From: Atherinomorus stipes
Lineage: Eukaryota > Chordata > Actinopteri > Atheriniformes > Atherinidae
Reading direction: 5' to 3'
DNA length: 64,000 nt
NCBI GenBank assembly: GCA_023101725.1
Contig: JALJCO010001321.1
Location: forward strand, 1-64,000
Within the stretch, counting starts at the first letter, position 1; every line of letters begins with the position of its first letter. Made by a program: the position numbers and the translations under genes. Of the stretch, positions 24,199-36,492 are shown one piece after another. Under the pieces are notes generated by a model. The model was not told the DNA's origin and ran no database searches. It was given only the letters and a program-made list of their open reading frames with translations.

Positions 24199-25559
24199 TA
24201 TATTATATGGATGCACTGAGAAATTGCTCTGGGTAGTTTAACTTATTTCTGAATTTTACTGTAAAATACGAGGGTTACTGGATTTGAATGTGAACAAAAT
24301 GCATTGTAGAAAAAAGTGATCATATTGTTCTTTTCTTAAAAATTTTGTGTTTAAAACTACTGATTTCTGGAGCAAACTGTAATGTGATGAGGGGCTAGTG
24401 ACTACTACTGAATGGTTTTATTGTTTACCTATTTTCTTATCTGTTCATTTGCTTGATTGCAATATTACTATATGTACAAACACAGTTAGCTTCAATATGG
24501 TAATGGACTATTTGCAAACACATTTCTGCTAACCGAGACTGCATCCACGCAGAGACTATACTGATTTTAGAAAGTTTTCAGTCAATATGGAAGAAAAAAT
24601 TACTAGAAATGTGTGGATTCACACAAAAAAACTGTAAATGCTGTAGTATATATGCCAAGCCTTTAAGTGGCGCTGTTACACTGCCACAGAAATACAACAA
24701 AAACAGAGAATGAGACAACATGGTAATCCTCCATTGTTTAGCTGTTGGTGGGATAAGCTTTTTGCATGCAGGATAAGGAAGAAGTAGGGCTATGGTGTCA
24801 TCGGTTCAGGAAAGATGTGTATGATTTGTAAACATGGAAACAAAACGCAGGCCTGTTAAGATTCACTCATTTTTGCAATCCAGTTTAAAAAAATGTGTGT
24901 TTTCAGGCTGTTAAGATCCTGGTTTCATGAGGACGAAACATCCAAACAACCGGGAACTTTAGTGGATACACGGAAATCGTGGAATATTCACTCTAAGGAT
25001 CAGACAGGTTCAAATATAAATGGCTGAATTCCAAAAGCTGCAGCTCAGTCAGATTCATTGGATGTGTGCACTATCACTAATGTTTTAAAGTCGGGCAATG
25101 AATGCACAAACCGGGCCAGCCCCCATTCCAGGTGTGTCTTAGACCAGCGAGCCAGCTGGCTTCTAGACCAGCTAGCTAGTCTAAGGTGTGTTTTAGCCAC
25201 AATTTAGCTGGTGCTTTTGTCGGTTGAGCTGTTTTTTTTTTTTTTGTTTGTTTGTTTTTTCCAGCAGGGTAACATTAAAATAAACATCAGTATCAGTCAA
25301 AAGCTCGCATATACTCTTATGACCCAAAGTTGTGGTATGAACAAAGGATCAGAACAAGCACTATGTTTTATTTTTTTCTGATAAAAAAATTAATTCTCAG
25401 TGCATGCTGAAGATCTTTAATGAAGCTAACAGAACCATCTGCTGAGTTGGGAATGAGCCTTTGCCTTATGGGGAAGAGTTTAAGTTTCATAGGATCTTGT
25501 TCATGAGTGATGGTAGGATGGAGCAAGAGATGGGCTAGTGGAGTGGTCAGCAGTACTGA
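24199..25559. other. 3' region of the first glycosyltransferase and intergenic DNA
   Basis: The 3' untranslated region probably begins here. An AATAAA lies at 25279-25284. Around 25130-25210 are short repeats of GACCAGC/AGCTAGC words. Nothing else is recognised. Confidence 0.4.
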
Positions 25560-26030
25560 GGGCATTGCTCCCGTCTATTGTGGTGAGCAAAATCAAAAAG
25601 AAAAGCTCTCAGTTCACTGGTCAATCTACCTTCCAAGCCTCAACTATGGTCATGAGGTTTGAATATGAACTGAAAGAATGAAATGGCTAATACAAGCAGC
25701 TGAAATGAACTTGGGTGCCATAGAGATTGGGTGAGGAGATCATACATCCAGAGGGAGCTTGGAGTAGAACTGCTGCTCCTTTGTATTGGAAGGAGCCAAC
25801 TAAGATGGCTCTAGAATCTACAGGATTTTCTTTGGTCGCCTCCCCATAGAGGTTGTCTTAATACATCCTCCTAGGAGGAGACCCCCATGGCACACCCTAG
25901 ACCAGATGGTAGGAATGTTTTATTTCTTCTGGCCTGAGGATGCTTTGGAATCCCAAAGGAAGAGCAAGAGAGTGTTGCTAGGGAGACGGATGCCTGGATG
26001 TTCTTCATGGACCTGTTGGTTCCACATCAG
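25560..26030 (+). mobile_element. Rex3-like LINE 3' fragment (old)
   Basis: It matches, with many changes, the end of Rex3-type (RTE clade) reverse transcriptase genes: GTCAATCTACCTTCCAAGCC, TATGGTCATGAG, GAAAGAATGAAATGG and AGGAGCCAACTAAGATGGCT. These are the sense counterparts of words at 34550-34780 on the other strand. It is disrupted by stops. Confidence 0.65.
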
Positions 26031-26198
26031 AACACCAGAGAACACACACATAAGTGATAAGTGGCAGAAAATCAATGCATGAATGTTGTACAATTAGTAC
26101 AAAACTGTCCTTACAATATATTTTTTTCAATCATCAAATTTTTAATTTTTTAATACTCTGTTGGCAAGAGGTGAGGCAGTTAGTTGTTGTTTTATATA

Positions 26199-27466
26199 CA
26201 CTGCCAGGCCCAAAAAAAAGTTGCCACCTGGATTTAACTAAGCAAATAGGTACAAGCCTCCTATTGGATCATTTCTGCATGGGCGATTATCTTTCAGCTG
26301 GCAACAAGTTATTTAACCCTAACTGGTGCAATGACTTGCTTCGCATTTCCTAAACAACCATGTTGAAAGACACATCCTGTGGTCGTGGAAAAGATGTTAG
26401 TCTGTTTGAGAAGGGTCAAATCATTGGCATGCATCAAGCAGAGAAAACATCTAAAGAGATTGCAGAAACTACTAAAATTGGGTTAAGAACTGTCCAACGC
26501 ATTATTAAAAACTGGAAGGATAGTGGGGATCCATCATCTTCAAGGAAGAAATGTGGCCGGAAAAAAATCCTGAATGATCGTGATCGGCGATCACTTAAAC
26601 GTGTGGTGAGATCAAATCGAAGAAAATCAACAGTAGAACTCAGGGCTATGTTTAATACCGAAAGTAAGAGCATTTCCACACGCACAATGCGAAGGGAACT
26701 CAAGGGATTGGGACTGAACAGCTGTGTAGCCGTAAGAAAACCACTAATCAGTGAGGCTAACTGGAAAAAAAAGGCTTCAATTTGCTAGGGAGCATTAAGA
26801 TCGGACTGTGGAGCAATGGAAGAAGGTCATGTGGTCTGATGAGTCCAGATTTACCCTGTTCCAGAGTGATGGGCGAATCAGGGTAAGAAGAGAGGCAGGT
26901 GAAGTGATGCACCCATCATGCCTAGTGCCTACTGTACAAGCCTGTGGGGGCGGTGTTATGATCTGGGGTTGCTGCAGTTGCTCAGGTCCAGGTTCAGCAA
27001 CAGTATGTGCTCAAAGAATGAGGTCAACTGATACCTGAATATACTGAATGACCAGGTTATTCCATCAATGGATGTTTCTTCCCTGATGGCACAGGCACAT
27101 TCCAAGATGACAATGCCAGGATTCATCGGGCTCAAATTATGAAAGACTGGTTCAGGGAGCATGACACATCATTTTCACACATGGATTGGCCACCACAGAG
27201 TCCAGACCTCAACCCCATTGAGAATCTTTGGGATGTGCTAGAGAGGGCTTTGCGCAGCGGTCAGACTCTACCATCATCAATGCAAGATCTTGGTGAAAAA
27301 TGAATGCAACACTGGATGGAAATAAATCTTTTGACATTGCAGAAGCTTATCGAAACAATGCCACAGCGAATGCGTGCCGTAATCAAAGCTAAAGGTGGTC
27401 CAACAAAGTATTAGAGTGAATGACCTTTTTTTTGGTGGCGACATTTTTTTTTTTGGCCAGGCAGTG
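26199..27466 (+). mobile_element. Tc1-like transposon, inactivated
   Basis: The ends begin CACTGCC(A/T)GGCC followed by an A run and GT(T/C)GCCACC, inverted at the right end. TA dinucleotides flank both sides (26197-26198 and 27467-27468), as expected for Tc1/mariner. The 1268-bp length is typical for a single transposase gene, but that gene is broken. Confidence 0.9.
26360..27412 (+). pseudogene. Tc1-type transposase pseudogene
   Basis: The first 142 residues from the ATG hold the two helix-turn-helix DNA-binding parts (EKGQIIGMHQAEKTSKEIA; TKIGLRTVQRIIKNW; GRKK nuclear signal). The frame is lost at an A8 run (26765-26772), followed by an in-frame TAA (26795). It continues with WSDESRF (first catalytic D) and GGGVMIWGC. 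It shifts again near 27030, then has [11 protein letters not shown] (second D) and [11 protein letters not shown] (catalytic E), giving DD34E-type order. A TGA at 27301 breaks the end. Several lesions mean it cannot make a transposase. Confidence 0.85.
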
Positions 27467-27468
27467 TA

Positions 27469-27506
27469 TAAAAAAAAAAAAAAAAAAAAAATTATACACA
27501 CAAAAC

Positions 27507-27543
<37 letters not shown>

Positions 27544-27555
27544 TATATATATAAA
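27469..27555. repeat. Poly-A and (TA)n low complexity
   Basis: An A23 run followed by (TA)n abuts the Tc1 element's right end. Confidence 0.85.
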
Positions 27556-28869
27556 ACAGATATATATTTGTGATTTCATACTAAAAATTTACACACCATT
27601 TGCTTTTTGTGTCGTTTCTCAAGCACCACTGCTCAGAAGGGGAAGAAACAAAAATACTGTACAAAAGGTTTTGAGGGTATTTTGTATTTTGTCTGCTCAA
27701 CATTGTGTAAAAATGCATATGTATTTATTATCTTTTTTTTTTTTCACAAAAACATTTCTTCCTCCGATGTCATGCATCTATGTTACTTTGGCAGGCTTTG
27801 GTGTAAAAAATATCAATGAATGAGTAAATGAAAATAACTTTCAAAAGTTCTGTCCTGCTTGCATACATATTGTGACATGAAATTGTGAATGCAAACTGAG
27901 GGGAGACTAAATAATAGATCAGTGGAAATAAAACGATCAGGAAAGCACAGAAAGGTTGTATGTCCTTAAAGGACTAAGGTTTGATATTTGACTGCAGAGC
28001 TTGCATATTCTTAAATTAGATGGCGTGACAGTGTTTCTCTTATCAAACTTGGAATAACACAGGCCTAATATCACTGAGGGCGTGTTAGAAACAGATGTAT
28101 CATGTCTGGTAGGCTGTCTGTGTTCAGTAGTAACAGGAAATGGTTGCATTTTATCACAAAAACCATGTCCTGTGATGACTCCCCTCCAAAAAACCACATG
28201 GTATGTACAAGCATGGATATGTTAAGTTTATCTCGGACCCAACACTAAAATTAAAGGTAAACAGGGTAAAATAATCACATCTGGAAAATGTTTTTTGTGT
28301 AAAACAGAAAATATATCTATTGTGGGAAATCGATTTGCTGTGAACACTGAGCATAGTGCGACATCTAGTGGTGAAAAAAGCTTATTACAGTTGAAACAGT
28401 GCTGATCGATCTTTAAAATTGACCCATATTTCGTTGTTACTAAACCATTTCATGAACAGGAGCAACTGAAAAGGCTCGTTCTAGATTTAAAGAGAAATTG
28501 TTAACTTTAGTAATTATTAGCAGAGGAAAGAATTGTACGAGCAACAAACGCGATCATTTCCAACATTGTGATTCATCTTAAGGGAATTACAGGAAATAAC
28601 GGGATTTAGACTAAAACATATCAAATAGTTTGATACATAAACTATTCCCGCAATCTCACATAGCGATTGTTTATAATTTGTAACTTTTGGGGTAAACTTT
28701 TTTGTGTGTGAATCAGCTGAATCTAAAATGCCACTAATCTTTACAACTTAAGAAGTAAATAGAAATATTGTCTTCATTTTGAAGACCTGTTCCCTGCTCT
28801 TGTCAAAATTGAACGATTGGACTACATTTATGAAGATCACTTTCCTGGTAATTCAAACCACAAGCAAAC
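27556..28869. other. Unannotated stretch
   Basis: No gene or mobile element recognised. A GACATCTAGTGGTG motif at 28360 resembles scattered repeat debris. Confidence 0.4.
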
Positions 28870-29057
28870 AGTCTCGTATGGGAGCAGAAGTAGGAAGTAG
28901 GGTCAGTCTGAGGCGAGCTACTCAATGCGGCAGCCTTTCATGTTGCCTTGAGCTACGGTTTTGTGTACATCAACCTAGGCATAATTGCCCAGAAGTTTAT
29001 CTGTCTAACGGAAAAGACAACGATAAGGTGCTTTTAAACCGCAAGAAAAGAAAACAG
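28870..29057 (+). other. Possible 5' exon upstream of the second glycosyltransferase
   Basis: It ends at AAAACAG followed by a consensus donor GTAAGT (29058). The left limit is not defined. It lies upstream on the same strand as the 37049 gene, together with other splice-bounded pieces at 32250 and 34149. It is non-coding if real. Support is only the donor match. Confidence 0.25.
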
Positions 29058-29378
29058 GTAAGTGAGAGGAAATGGAAACGTATCCCGCCCTGCGTGCTTG
29101 CAGCTCTATCTTAACAACTCTGTTTTACCACAACGTTGTTAGTTTAACATGTTTTGGGCAAACATTGCAATATAAAGTCAAAATTTTACTTTGATAGGTT
29201 ATTGGCTCACTGATATGATTGTAAAGCATCGGTGGGCTGTTAGGCAATGATAAGGCTACTTCCTCTATTAGTAAATTCTCCTTGCGCAGTAATGAAGCTC
29301 AGTAATGCCTGTTATTAAAACGCGCTGTAAGGCGTGGAGATCTGAAGCTGGAAATAATATCTGGCTGTATCTCAGATC

Positions 29379-31591
29379 CAATGGCGTAATTTCCACGGGG
29401 GATAGGGGGTTTTGACCCCCCCAATAATCAGAGCCAGGTGATATAACCCCCCTAAAAAATAACACAACTCGGATTTAATAATAACATTACTGATCTTTTA
29501 TGAACATATTGTTAATTCTTTTCATTAGCTACAATATTTTCTAGCAAAACAACAGCACCTTTAATCATCTGGTAATGTAACGCACCCCCCTCCCTCTTCC
29601 CCCGCCGTGTATTTGGTATTACCCATACCAGCCGCTTTCTATCTTATTGCTGTGTTTGATGGATGGAGGGAAACAGAAGACCAACAGGAATGTAAAGAAG
29701 AAAAGGTGGAGAGACGACATGATTCATTGATGATCGACATCAACCTTAATAAAAAAGAACTTATTGGCGAAAGAGAGGTAAATACACACACATGTGCGTC
29801 TTCATCTGTGCACTCCATCAGCGCGTGGACAGAGCGCACGTCGGCACGTCGGAAAACACAGTAACCGCTTAAAAGCAGACACACACAAGTGTTAGGCTTT
29901 TCTCTACCAGAGACCAGGATGTGGTCAGGTGTATTTTAGAAGAACTGAAGCTCCTCAAATTTTTTTTGGAATATTGATTTCATTATTGACTTTCTAACAA
30001 AGCCCACATGGTAGTTATCCCTGTTAGGCTGATGCTAAGACTGTTATTTCCCAGCTGTCTCCGAACGAAGCACAATTTCAAAGTTGCAAGTTTCACCGTT
30101 TTGATCGCCTTCCTCTCCTGGTCGCGTGCTCATGGATGTAAACTGGATCAGTACATGATTCATGCCGAAGTTTAGAAATGCAGAGCAAAAAAGCTCCCAA
30201 AGTTGTTGCTTGCTTGTTTGTTTGTTTGTTTTTTTTAATGCTGTGACGTTTCGGCCGTTCTTCACTGTATCCTATTTCACTTTCATCCAGCACCAGTCCT
30301 CCTCACTATCTGTGATGCGCGTGATTTACTTCTGTATGAACTTTAGAAATGCGACGCATATCTATACAGAATCCTGTCTCTCTCGGACAAAAAAGCCATT
30401 ACAAGACACTGGTTAAGAACAGACGCACCCGACCTGAGCCATTGGCTGGACATCATAGAGGAGATCAGGTCAATGGAGCAAATGACCTACAGACTACGTC
30501 TTAAAACTGAGTTATATACAACAAGATGGAAAAAAATGGAATCACTTTGTATATAAGTAATTTCCCCCCTCCTCCTGTTATTGTACGCTTTTTTTCTTTC
30601 CCTCTCTCTTTCCTTTTTTGTTCGCTTGTGCTCTCTTTGTCTGTCTTTACGAATATTTATGTTCATGTTCTGACTACTGTTTAAAAAAATAAAGTTATAA
30701 AAAAAAAAAAAGAAATGCGACGTGACTTCACAGCGTTCAGTTGTCATATGATTATTTAGTTTATTAATTATAATAATTAATTAGTTATTATATCATGTGT
30801 CAGTAATGGGGAGGTTACCTGTTACAGGTGCATGAACACTCTGCACTTTAAGGTTGTTCATGCATTCTGAGCTTGTTTTGAAACTAAATGTATTAATGAA
30901 TATTAGATTATTATAGGCTACTTGTAGCTACAGTACATTTGATGCCACGTTACCACATCTCTATTTCAGCACAAAGGGGGTCACTGGCCGTCATTCTCAC
31001 ACCCCCAAAAGACATGTTGGCACTTGAAAATTTAGCCCTTTAAGATCCCATGATGTAAAGGGCAGCTCAATGGATTATTATCATTACTTTTTTTTATTAT
31101 TTTGACTTCACAACATGAACATAATTTGGGTCTCAGTGAGAACTAATCATGGAACCTTGTATCATATTTAGATATTTAATAAATGTTAAAAGATTAGTAA
31201 TGCAAAACTCACAGTAACATATTTGTTCTAGAAGCTGTTTAATGCTCTTCTGCATGGATGTCTTTGATGTGTTTGACTTCATAGGAAAGTTTCACAGATT
31301 TTATAATTCAAGTTTTAATTGCATAAAAGTAAGAAACTACATCGGACAGCAGTATGTATAATATATCTCTGTTCACTGTCCTGTAATGGGGCTGATTATA
31401 GCGGTGAAAAGTAAATAACTAAGTTTACTGTTTATCCAAAAAGGAAAAAGGAAAAGTATCACAATATACTGTGTCTCTTATACAGACACCAAATTACCCT
31501 GACTTGTTTTACGAATGCATATTATTAAATAACTAAATAAACAGGCAAAGAATCCGACCCCCCCAATGATGTACCCAAAGTTACGCCCTTG
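29379..31591. mobile_element. hAT-like element without intact transposase
   Basis: The left end is CAATGGCGTAATTT and the complement of the right end CAAGGGCGTAACTTT. A perfect 8-bp duplication CTCAGATC flanks it (29371-29378 and 31592-31599). Runs of C/G just inside both ends also pair. No transposase frame was recognised in 2213 bp. An L1 fragment is nested at 30357-30710. Confidence 0.8.
30357..30710 (+). mobile_element. 5'-truncated L1-type LINE insertion
   Basis: Translation of the start gives AITRHWLRTDAPDLSHWLDI and EEIRSMEQMTYRLR, the C-terminal end of fish L1-type ORF2. A 3' untranslated part and poly-A follow (30699-30710). A 12-bp direct duplication AGAAATGCGACG flanks it (30345-30356 and 30711-30722), as made by target-primed reverse transcription. 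Confidence 0.85.
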
Positions 31592-31899
31592 CTCAGATCT
31601 AAACTTGTTTGGTGTTTTAGATTTCGCTTACGCTCCGCTCTCATTTGACAGAATCAGCTCCATGATGGTACCGTTAAGTTTAGCTGGGCTCAGTGTGATA
31701 ACTTGACAACCTCACTCAGAAGGGCTTTTGCGTCTTTCTGCAATTTTCCTTTGCTTATTTACTGTATATTACACTCCTGGCATATTCCCACCATCTTACA
31801 GGTATTCCCAAATTATTCCCTCCCAAAAAGCTCGATCCACAATACTCAAACCACAAGAAAGAGAAAAAAAAATATTAAAAATGGCAAAATTTAAGTGAA

Positions 31900-32150
31900 A
31901 TGATAAATTACTTTTGAATTGTGGTTTAAATAAATAAATCAAATTTATTAATTAAAAAAAAGACTGTCCCGGACAAATTGGAGCACTTTGCTCATGAGCA
32001 GTGGGCCAAAATACCTGTCAACAGGTGCAGAAGTCTAGGGGTGTCATTGTAGTTGCATATGGTTTTCTTTGGTTTGTTTTTTTCTGTTGAACTACAATTC
32101 AAAAGCAACAAAATGACTTTCATTACATTTTTATTTATTACTTTTGTCAA
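31900..32150. repeat. Partial copy of the 52269-52770 MITE
   Basis: It shares GTGGTTTAAATAA..., CCAAAATACCTGTCAACAGG and GTGCAGAAGTCT with the Tc1-type MITE at 52269-52770. The terminal repeats are lost. Confidence 0.6.
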
Positions 32151-32249
32151 CTCTCCAGTGCTCCTTGAGAGTTTGTCCTGTAGGTTTTTCATGTGTTACC
32201 CTTCTTTAACACACATCATTCAAATGAGTTCAAATGGGTCATTTTGCAG

Positions 32250-32290
32250 AACCTGTCTTCAAGCTGCTGGGTCCATTCAATTCAAGTCAG
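32250..32290 (+). other. Possible small non-coding exon
   Basis: The 41 nt are bounded by ATTTTGCAG and GTAAGT. It may be a 5' untranslated exon of the 37049 gene. The acceptor pyrimidine tract is weak. Confidence 0.25.
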
Positions 32291-33213
32291 GTAAGTAGAG
32301 ACGCATCTGACACTGCCTGACAAGAGAGATCTGTTGAAGAGTCCTGTTAACTTTAGACAACTTAAAATGACACCATTTTACTTAAAATAATATGTTTTAT
32401 GTAATTTTTAGTCAGTTACATGTCAAACAAATCTTACAGTACAATATTGTCTTCCAAAGACTTTAAAGTTCCTCTGGAGATGGCGCTGTAGCCACTTGTG
32501 GTTGACATTCTTCTTAACATTTTCACAGTTTTATGAATCCCACCTTTAAAACATATAGAGCCTTTCCCACCTTGTAGACTCACTCAAATTCTGTTGAAGC
32601 TGAAGGATGGCAAGCAGAACCCAGAAATGAAAGGAAAACTCTTTTGTGGCAAAACAGGATGTGTGCTCAACACCAGCCTCTTTGTCCACTTAGCGGCATT
32701 TAGCCTGTTTATCTTTTAATCTGTGCGCTTATAGAACATGTTGTTTCTTTTAATACTTCTGCTGTTATGATCCACCCATTTCTGAGATGCAGGGAAAAAA
32801 GTAGAGACAGAATTAAACTGAAAAAAAATGAAAGTTGTCAGTTGCATAGCTGTTACTATATCAATAAGTGATGATTACTTCATTGTTTTGCCTCAAACTT
32901 ATGAGCTTTACATGTTTAATGTTTCTATTCTGTTTTCAAAAGAATTGAAAAGCACTTGAAATGTTTTCATTCCCATAGTGTTTAGAGAAGTGGTTGAAGT
33001 GTAGTAAGAGTGAGTTATAAATATTAAATAGCTTCTACTTCCTCAGATTAAGAAAAAAAAAAAAGTTGATTTTACTTTCCTTTCTGTTAAATTGTTTCAG
33101 ATATTAAAACACACTGGTAGGTGAGGGGCTTGGATTAAACAAAAGTAGATGTATAAGTTTAATATTTTATTTCATTCTCCAAGTATTTAGTTAAAAAAAA
33201 AAGGCAAGACATT
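32291..33213. other. Unannotated, intron-like
   Basis: Nothing recognised apart from short A runs. Confidence 0.4.
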
Positions 33214-33221
33214 CCCCACAG

Positions 33222-33404
33222 CAGAGGTCACCAACTCTGGTCCTCAAAAGTCATCAACCAGCAGATTTATGAATCTAATCAATGACTCATTAACAGGCTG
33301 GTACAGAAGTTAAGTGGTTATAGAAACACTTCCCTGGTTGTGACAGGAAAAACAAAAAAAACAAACAGGATGTAGCCTTCAAGGACTGGAATTTGTGACC
33401 CCTG
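33222..33404. mobile_element. Short hAT-type MITE (183 bp)
   Basis: The ends CAGAGGTCACCAAC and (complement) CAGGGGTCACAAAT are followed by GGTCCT/AGTCCT. Flanks CCCCACAG (33214-33221) and CTCCACAG (33405-33412) match at 7 of 8 bases. Confidence 0.8.
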
Positions 33405-33420
33405 CTCCACAGGGTGTTTG

Positions 33421-33722
33421 GGATCTCCTCAGTCATCTGGGAGCAGCACAGTAGTAGACCTGTGCTCCTTCACATTGAGAGGAGCCAGATGAGGCGGCTT
33501 GGGCATCAGGTTAGGATGCCTCTCCGGTAGGTGTTACAGACATGTCCCACATAAGTAAGGAATGAGGATCCAGGACACGCTGGGGCATACTGGGGGGACT
33601 ACGCAACTCAGTTGGCCTCAGAAAGACTTGGGATTCCCCCTACAGTAGATGAGTTGGAAGAAGTGGCCTGGGAAAGAGAAGTCTGGGCTTCCAACCAGTA
33701 AGCTTCTGCCCCCATGATCTGG
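33421..33722 (+). mobile_element. Rex3-like LINE 3' fragment
   Basis: It contains GAGAGGAGCCAGATGAGGCG, GGGCATCAGGTTAGGATGCC and CTGGCCTGGGAAAGAGAAGTCTGG-like words in Rex3 order. These are complementary in sense to 34330-34560. It is truncated at both sides. Confidence 0.7.
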
Positions 33723-34148
33723 CCTTGTATAAGCAGTAATGGCAAAGGCGACAGTGTCGACAAAACACATTTTGACAAAATGTGTTTCTGTTTAAACTTG
33801 TGGAATGATTTGCATGAATTACTAACTGTACTATGTCATCCTTTATTTATGTCCAACAACATACAGTCATTTTAATTTGCTGTTATTGTAGCTGTGGTAG
33901 CGTCTCTATGGGTCATGTTCATTCAGAGCAATGCCTGGCCTCAATATAAACCTTTCTGACTAACGTTAGGGGAAAAATAACAGAACATTATTGAATTTGG
34001 AAGCATGCTGTTTTATGTGTTTATGTTTTGGCAAGAGTTCAGATTCAGTTATTAGAGGTTTTTTGTTTAATATTTCTTTATGTATTTATTTATTTTAAGA
34101 ATTCTTCCATATGAATTTAACACTTTATTTTTCATTTTCTTTGAACAG

Positions 34149-34210
34149 CTGATGTGGGCAGTCTTTCTGCGAGGTTTTACTGGAGGACTCTACTATTTAT
34201 GAAGAAACAA
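34149..34210 (+). other. Possible small non-coding exon
   Basis: The 62 nt sit between a pyrimidine-rich acceptor (TTTTCTTTGAACAG) and a donor (CAA followed by GTATGT). It contains a short upstream reading frame (ATG at 34151, TGA at 34199-34201). It may be the last 5' untranslated exon before the 37044 exon. Confidence 0.3.
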
Positions 34211-34267
34211 GTATGTACACTGTGGCATACACATCACCTACTGCTGGGTCCAGAAATATTTTGACAT

Positions 34268-36492
34268 TGACATAGGTTTAGTAGATCCATCCGTCCATCC
34301 ATCCTCTTGCCGCTTATCCAAGGTTGGGTCGCGGGGGCAGCTGCCTAAGCAGGGAAGCCCAGAGTCCCCTCTCCTCTGCAACGTCCACCATCTCATCCAG
34401 GGGGGATCCCAAGGACTTCCCATGCCAGCCAAGCGAGGTAGTCCCTCCAGCGTGTCCTGGGTCTTTCCTGGGGTCTCGTCCTGGTGGGACGTGCCCAGAA
34501 CACCTCATTAAGGAGGCGTCCTGACCAGATGCCCGAGCTACTTCATCTGGCTCCTCTCGATGCGCAGGAGCAGCAGCTCTACTTTGAGCTCCTCTCAGAT
34601 GACTGAGCTTCTCACCCTTTCCCTAAGGGAGAACCTGGCCACCCTGCGGAGGAAACTCATTTTGGCTGCTTGTGTCCTCAATCTCGCTCTTTTGGTCACT
34701 ACCCACACCTGGTGACCATAGGTTAGGGTAGGAACAGAGATCGACTGGTAAATTGAGAGCTTTGCCATCTGGCTCAGCTCCTCATTCACCATGACAGATC
34801 AATGCAAAGTCTGTATCACTGCGGGCACCGTACCAATCTGTTTGTCAATCTCCCGCTCTATTCTTTCCTCACTTGTGAATAAGACCCAGAGATACTTGAA
34901 CTTCTCCACCTTGGGCAGAACCTCACCCCAACCCGAGGATGAGACTCCACTCTTTTCCGGCTGAGGACTATGGTGGATTTGGAGGTGCTGATTCTCATCC
35001 CATCCGCTTCAGTCGGTTGCGAATCACTTCAGCGAGAGTTATAGTAACAATGATAATAATAATAATGATAATGATGATGATATTGATAATGATAAGAATA
35101 ATACATTTTATATGAAGTGCCTTTCAAGAAACCCAAGGTCACTTTACATGACAACTTATAAGCAACATGAGTGAAATAAGAAATTAGAAATAACAGTTAA
35201 AACAATAAAAAATAGAAAACAGTTAAAAACTATAAAACAGAGTAGACAGGTGCAGCAAGAATGTTTAGAGGTTAAAAGCGAGTTTGAACAGGTGAGTTTT
35301 GAGGAGGGATTTGAACTGAGGGAAGGAATTGGTATTGCAGAGGTCAGGAGGGAGGGAATTCCAAAGTTTGGGAGCAGAGCAGCTGAAAGCCCTGCTCCCC
35401 ATGGTAACAAGGTGGGGGAAGGGCCAGTGAGATGGAGGGAGGAGGAGGATCTGAGGGAGCGAGAGGGGATGGCAATGTGAACCAGAGCGGACAGGTATGG
35501 AGGAGAGAGATTATGAATAGCCTTGAAAGTAAAGAGGAAGATTTTAAAGATGATCCTGGAGGTTATGGGGAGCCAGTGAAGTCATTGTAGGACGGGGGTG
35601 ATGTGAGCAGAGGAGGGGGTTTTAGTGATGATGCGGGCAGCAGAGTTCTGGACCAGTTGAAGTTTATGGAGTGATTTATGAGGTAGACCGAAGAGAAGAG
35701 AGTTACAGTAATCAAGACGAGAGGTGACCAGACTGTGGACAAAGACGGCAGTAGAGTGAGGAGTGACGGAGTGACGGAGGGGCGAAGGCAGTTCATATTG
35801 TGGAGGTGGAATTAAGCTGTCCGGGTTATGTTATTGATGTGGGCTTGAAAGGAAAGTGTGCTGTCAAGGATGACACTCAGACTCTTAACCTGAGGGGAAG
35901 GAGGGACTGAGGAGTTGTCGATTGGGAGTGAGAAGGTGGTAGTTTTGGAAAGAGTTGAGGGTGTGCCGATGAGAATGAATTCAGTTTTATTGCTATCTGC
36001 AAAAAGCAGAGACACAATCCTCAGGCTAACAAACCGGATCCCCTCAGCACCTCGGCTGCACCTAGAAATCCTGTCCATAAAGGTTATGAACAGGATCGGT
36101 GACAAAGGGCAGCCTTGGTGGAGTCCAACCCTCACCGGAAATGAATCCGACTTACGACCGGAAATGCAGACCATTACAGAGACCGGACAGCTTGAATAGG
36201 GGGGTCCAGTACTCCATACTCCCGAAGCACCCTCCACAGGGGTCGCCGGGGGACATGGTCGAACGGCTTCTCCAAGTCCACAAAGCACATGTAGACTGGT
36301 CGGGCAAACTCCCATGCCCCCTCCAAGACCCTGAAAAGGGTACAGAGCTTGTCCACTGTTCCTTGACCAAGACAAAAATCACTTTGCTCCCCCCCAATCT
36401 GAGATTCGACAGTCCGGTAGACCCTCCTCTCCAGGACCCCTGAATAGACTTTACCCGTGAGGCACACCGTCCTGTCCCCCTTTTTGAATATA
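34268..36492 (-). mobile_element. Rex3 (RTE-clade) LINE, 5'-truncated, split by an L2 insertion
   Basis: The minus strand carries Rex3 reverse transcriptase in two parts. The region 35990-36492 encodes [33 protein letters not shown] (catalytic-palm D block) and [13 protein letters not shown], ending at SLLFAD of the FADD box. The region 34268-35040 encodes the remainder (e.g. KLSIYQSISVPTLTYGHQVW) and a 3' end with a short GGATGGAT tail. CGGTGACAAAGGGCAGCC at 36098-36115 is a well-conserved Rex3 stretch. The gene has frameshifts and the inserted L2 fragment, so it is dead. Confidence 0.8.
35041..35990 (-). mobile_element. L2-type LINE 3' fragment inserted in Rex3
   Basis: Minus-strand blocks are [38 protein letters not shown]-type and FKAIHNLSPPYL-type segments with stops, and APKLWNSLPSDL. 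These are the C-terminal half of an L2 reverse transcriptase. The 3' end is CTTGGGTTTCTTGAAAGGC with an (ATT/ATC)n tail (35042-35100). Rex3 sequence resumes immediately on both sides. Confidence 0.8.

Noticed and set aside
28779..29114. 111-codon frame as a protein
   Set aside because: No recognisable domain, and a consensus splice donor falls inside it at 29058. A non-coding exon is more plausible.
29607..29864. 85-codon frame inside the hAT-like element as a transposase part
   Set aside because: No hAT motif (BED finger, catalytic blocks, dimerisation region) is visible. It is probably chance.
35812..36375. A 187-codon frame on the minus strand as a gene
   Set aside because: It is a chimera of Rex3 and L2 reverse-transcriptase debris created by insertion.
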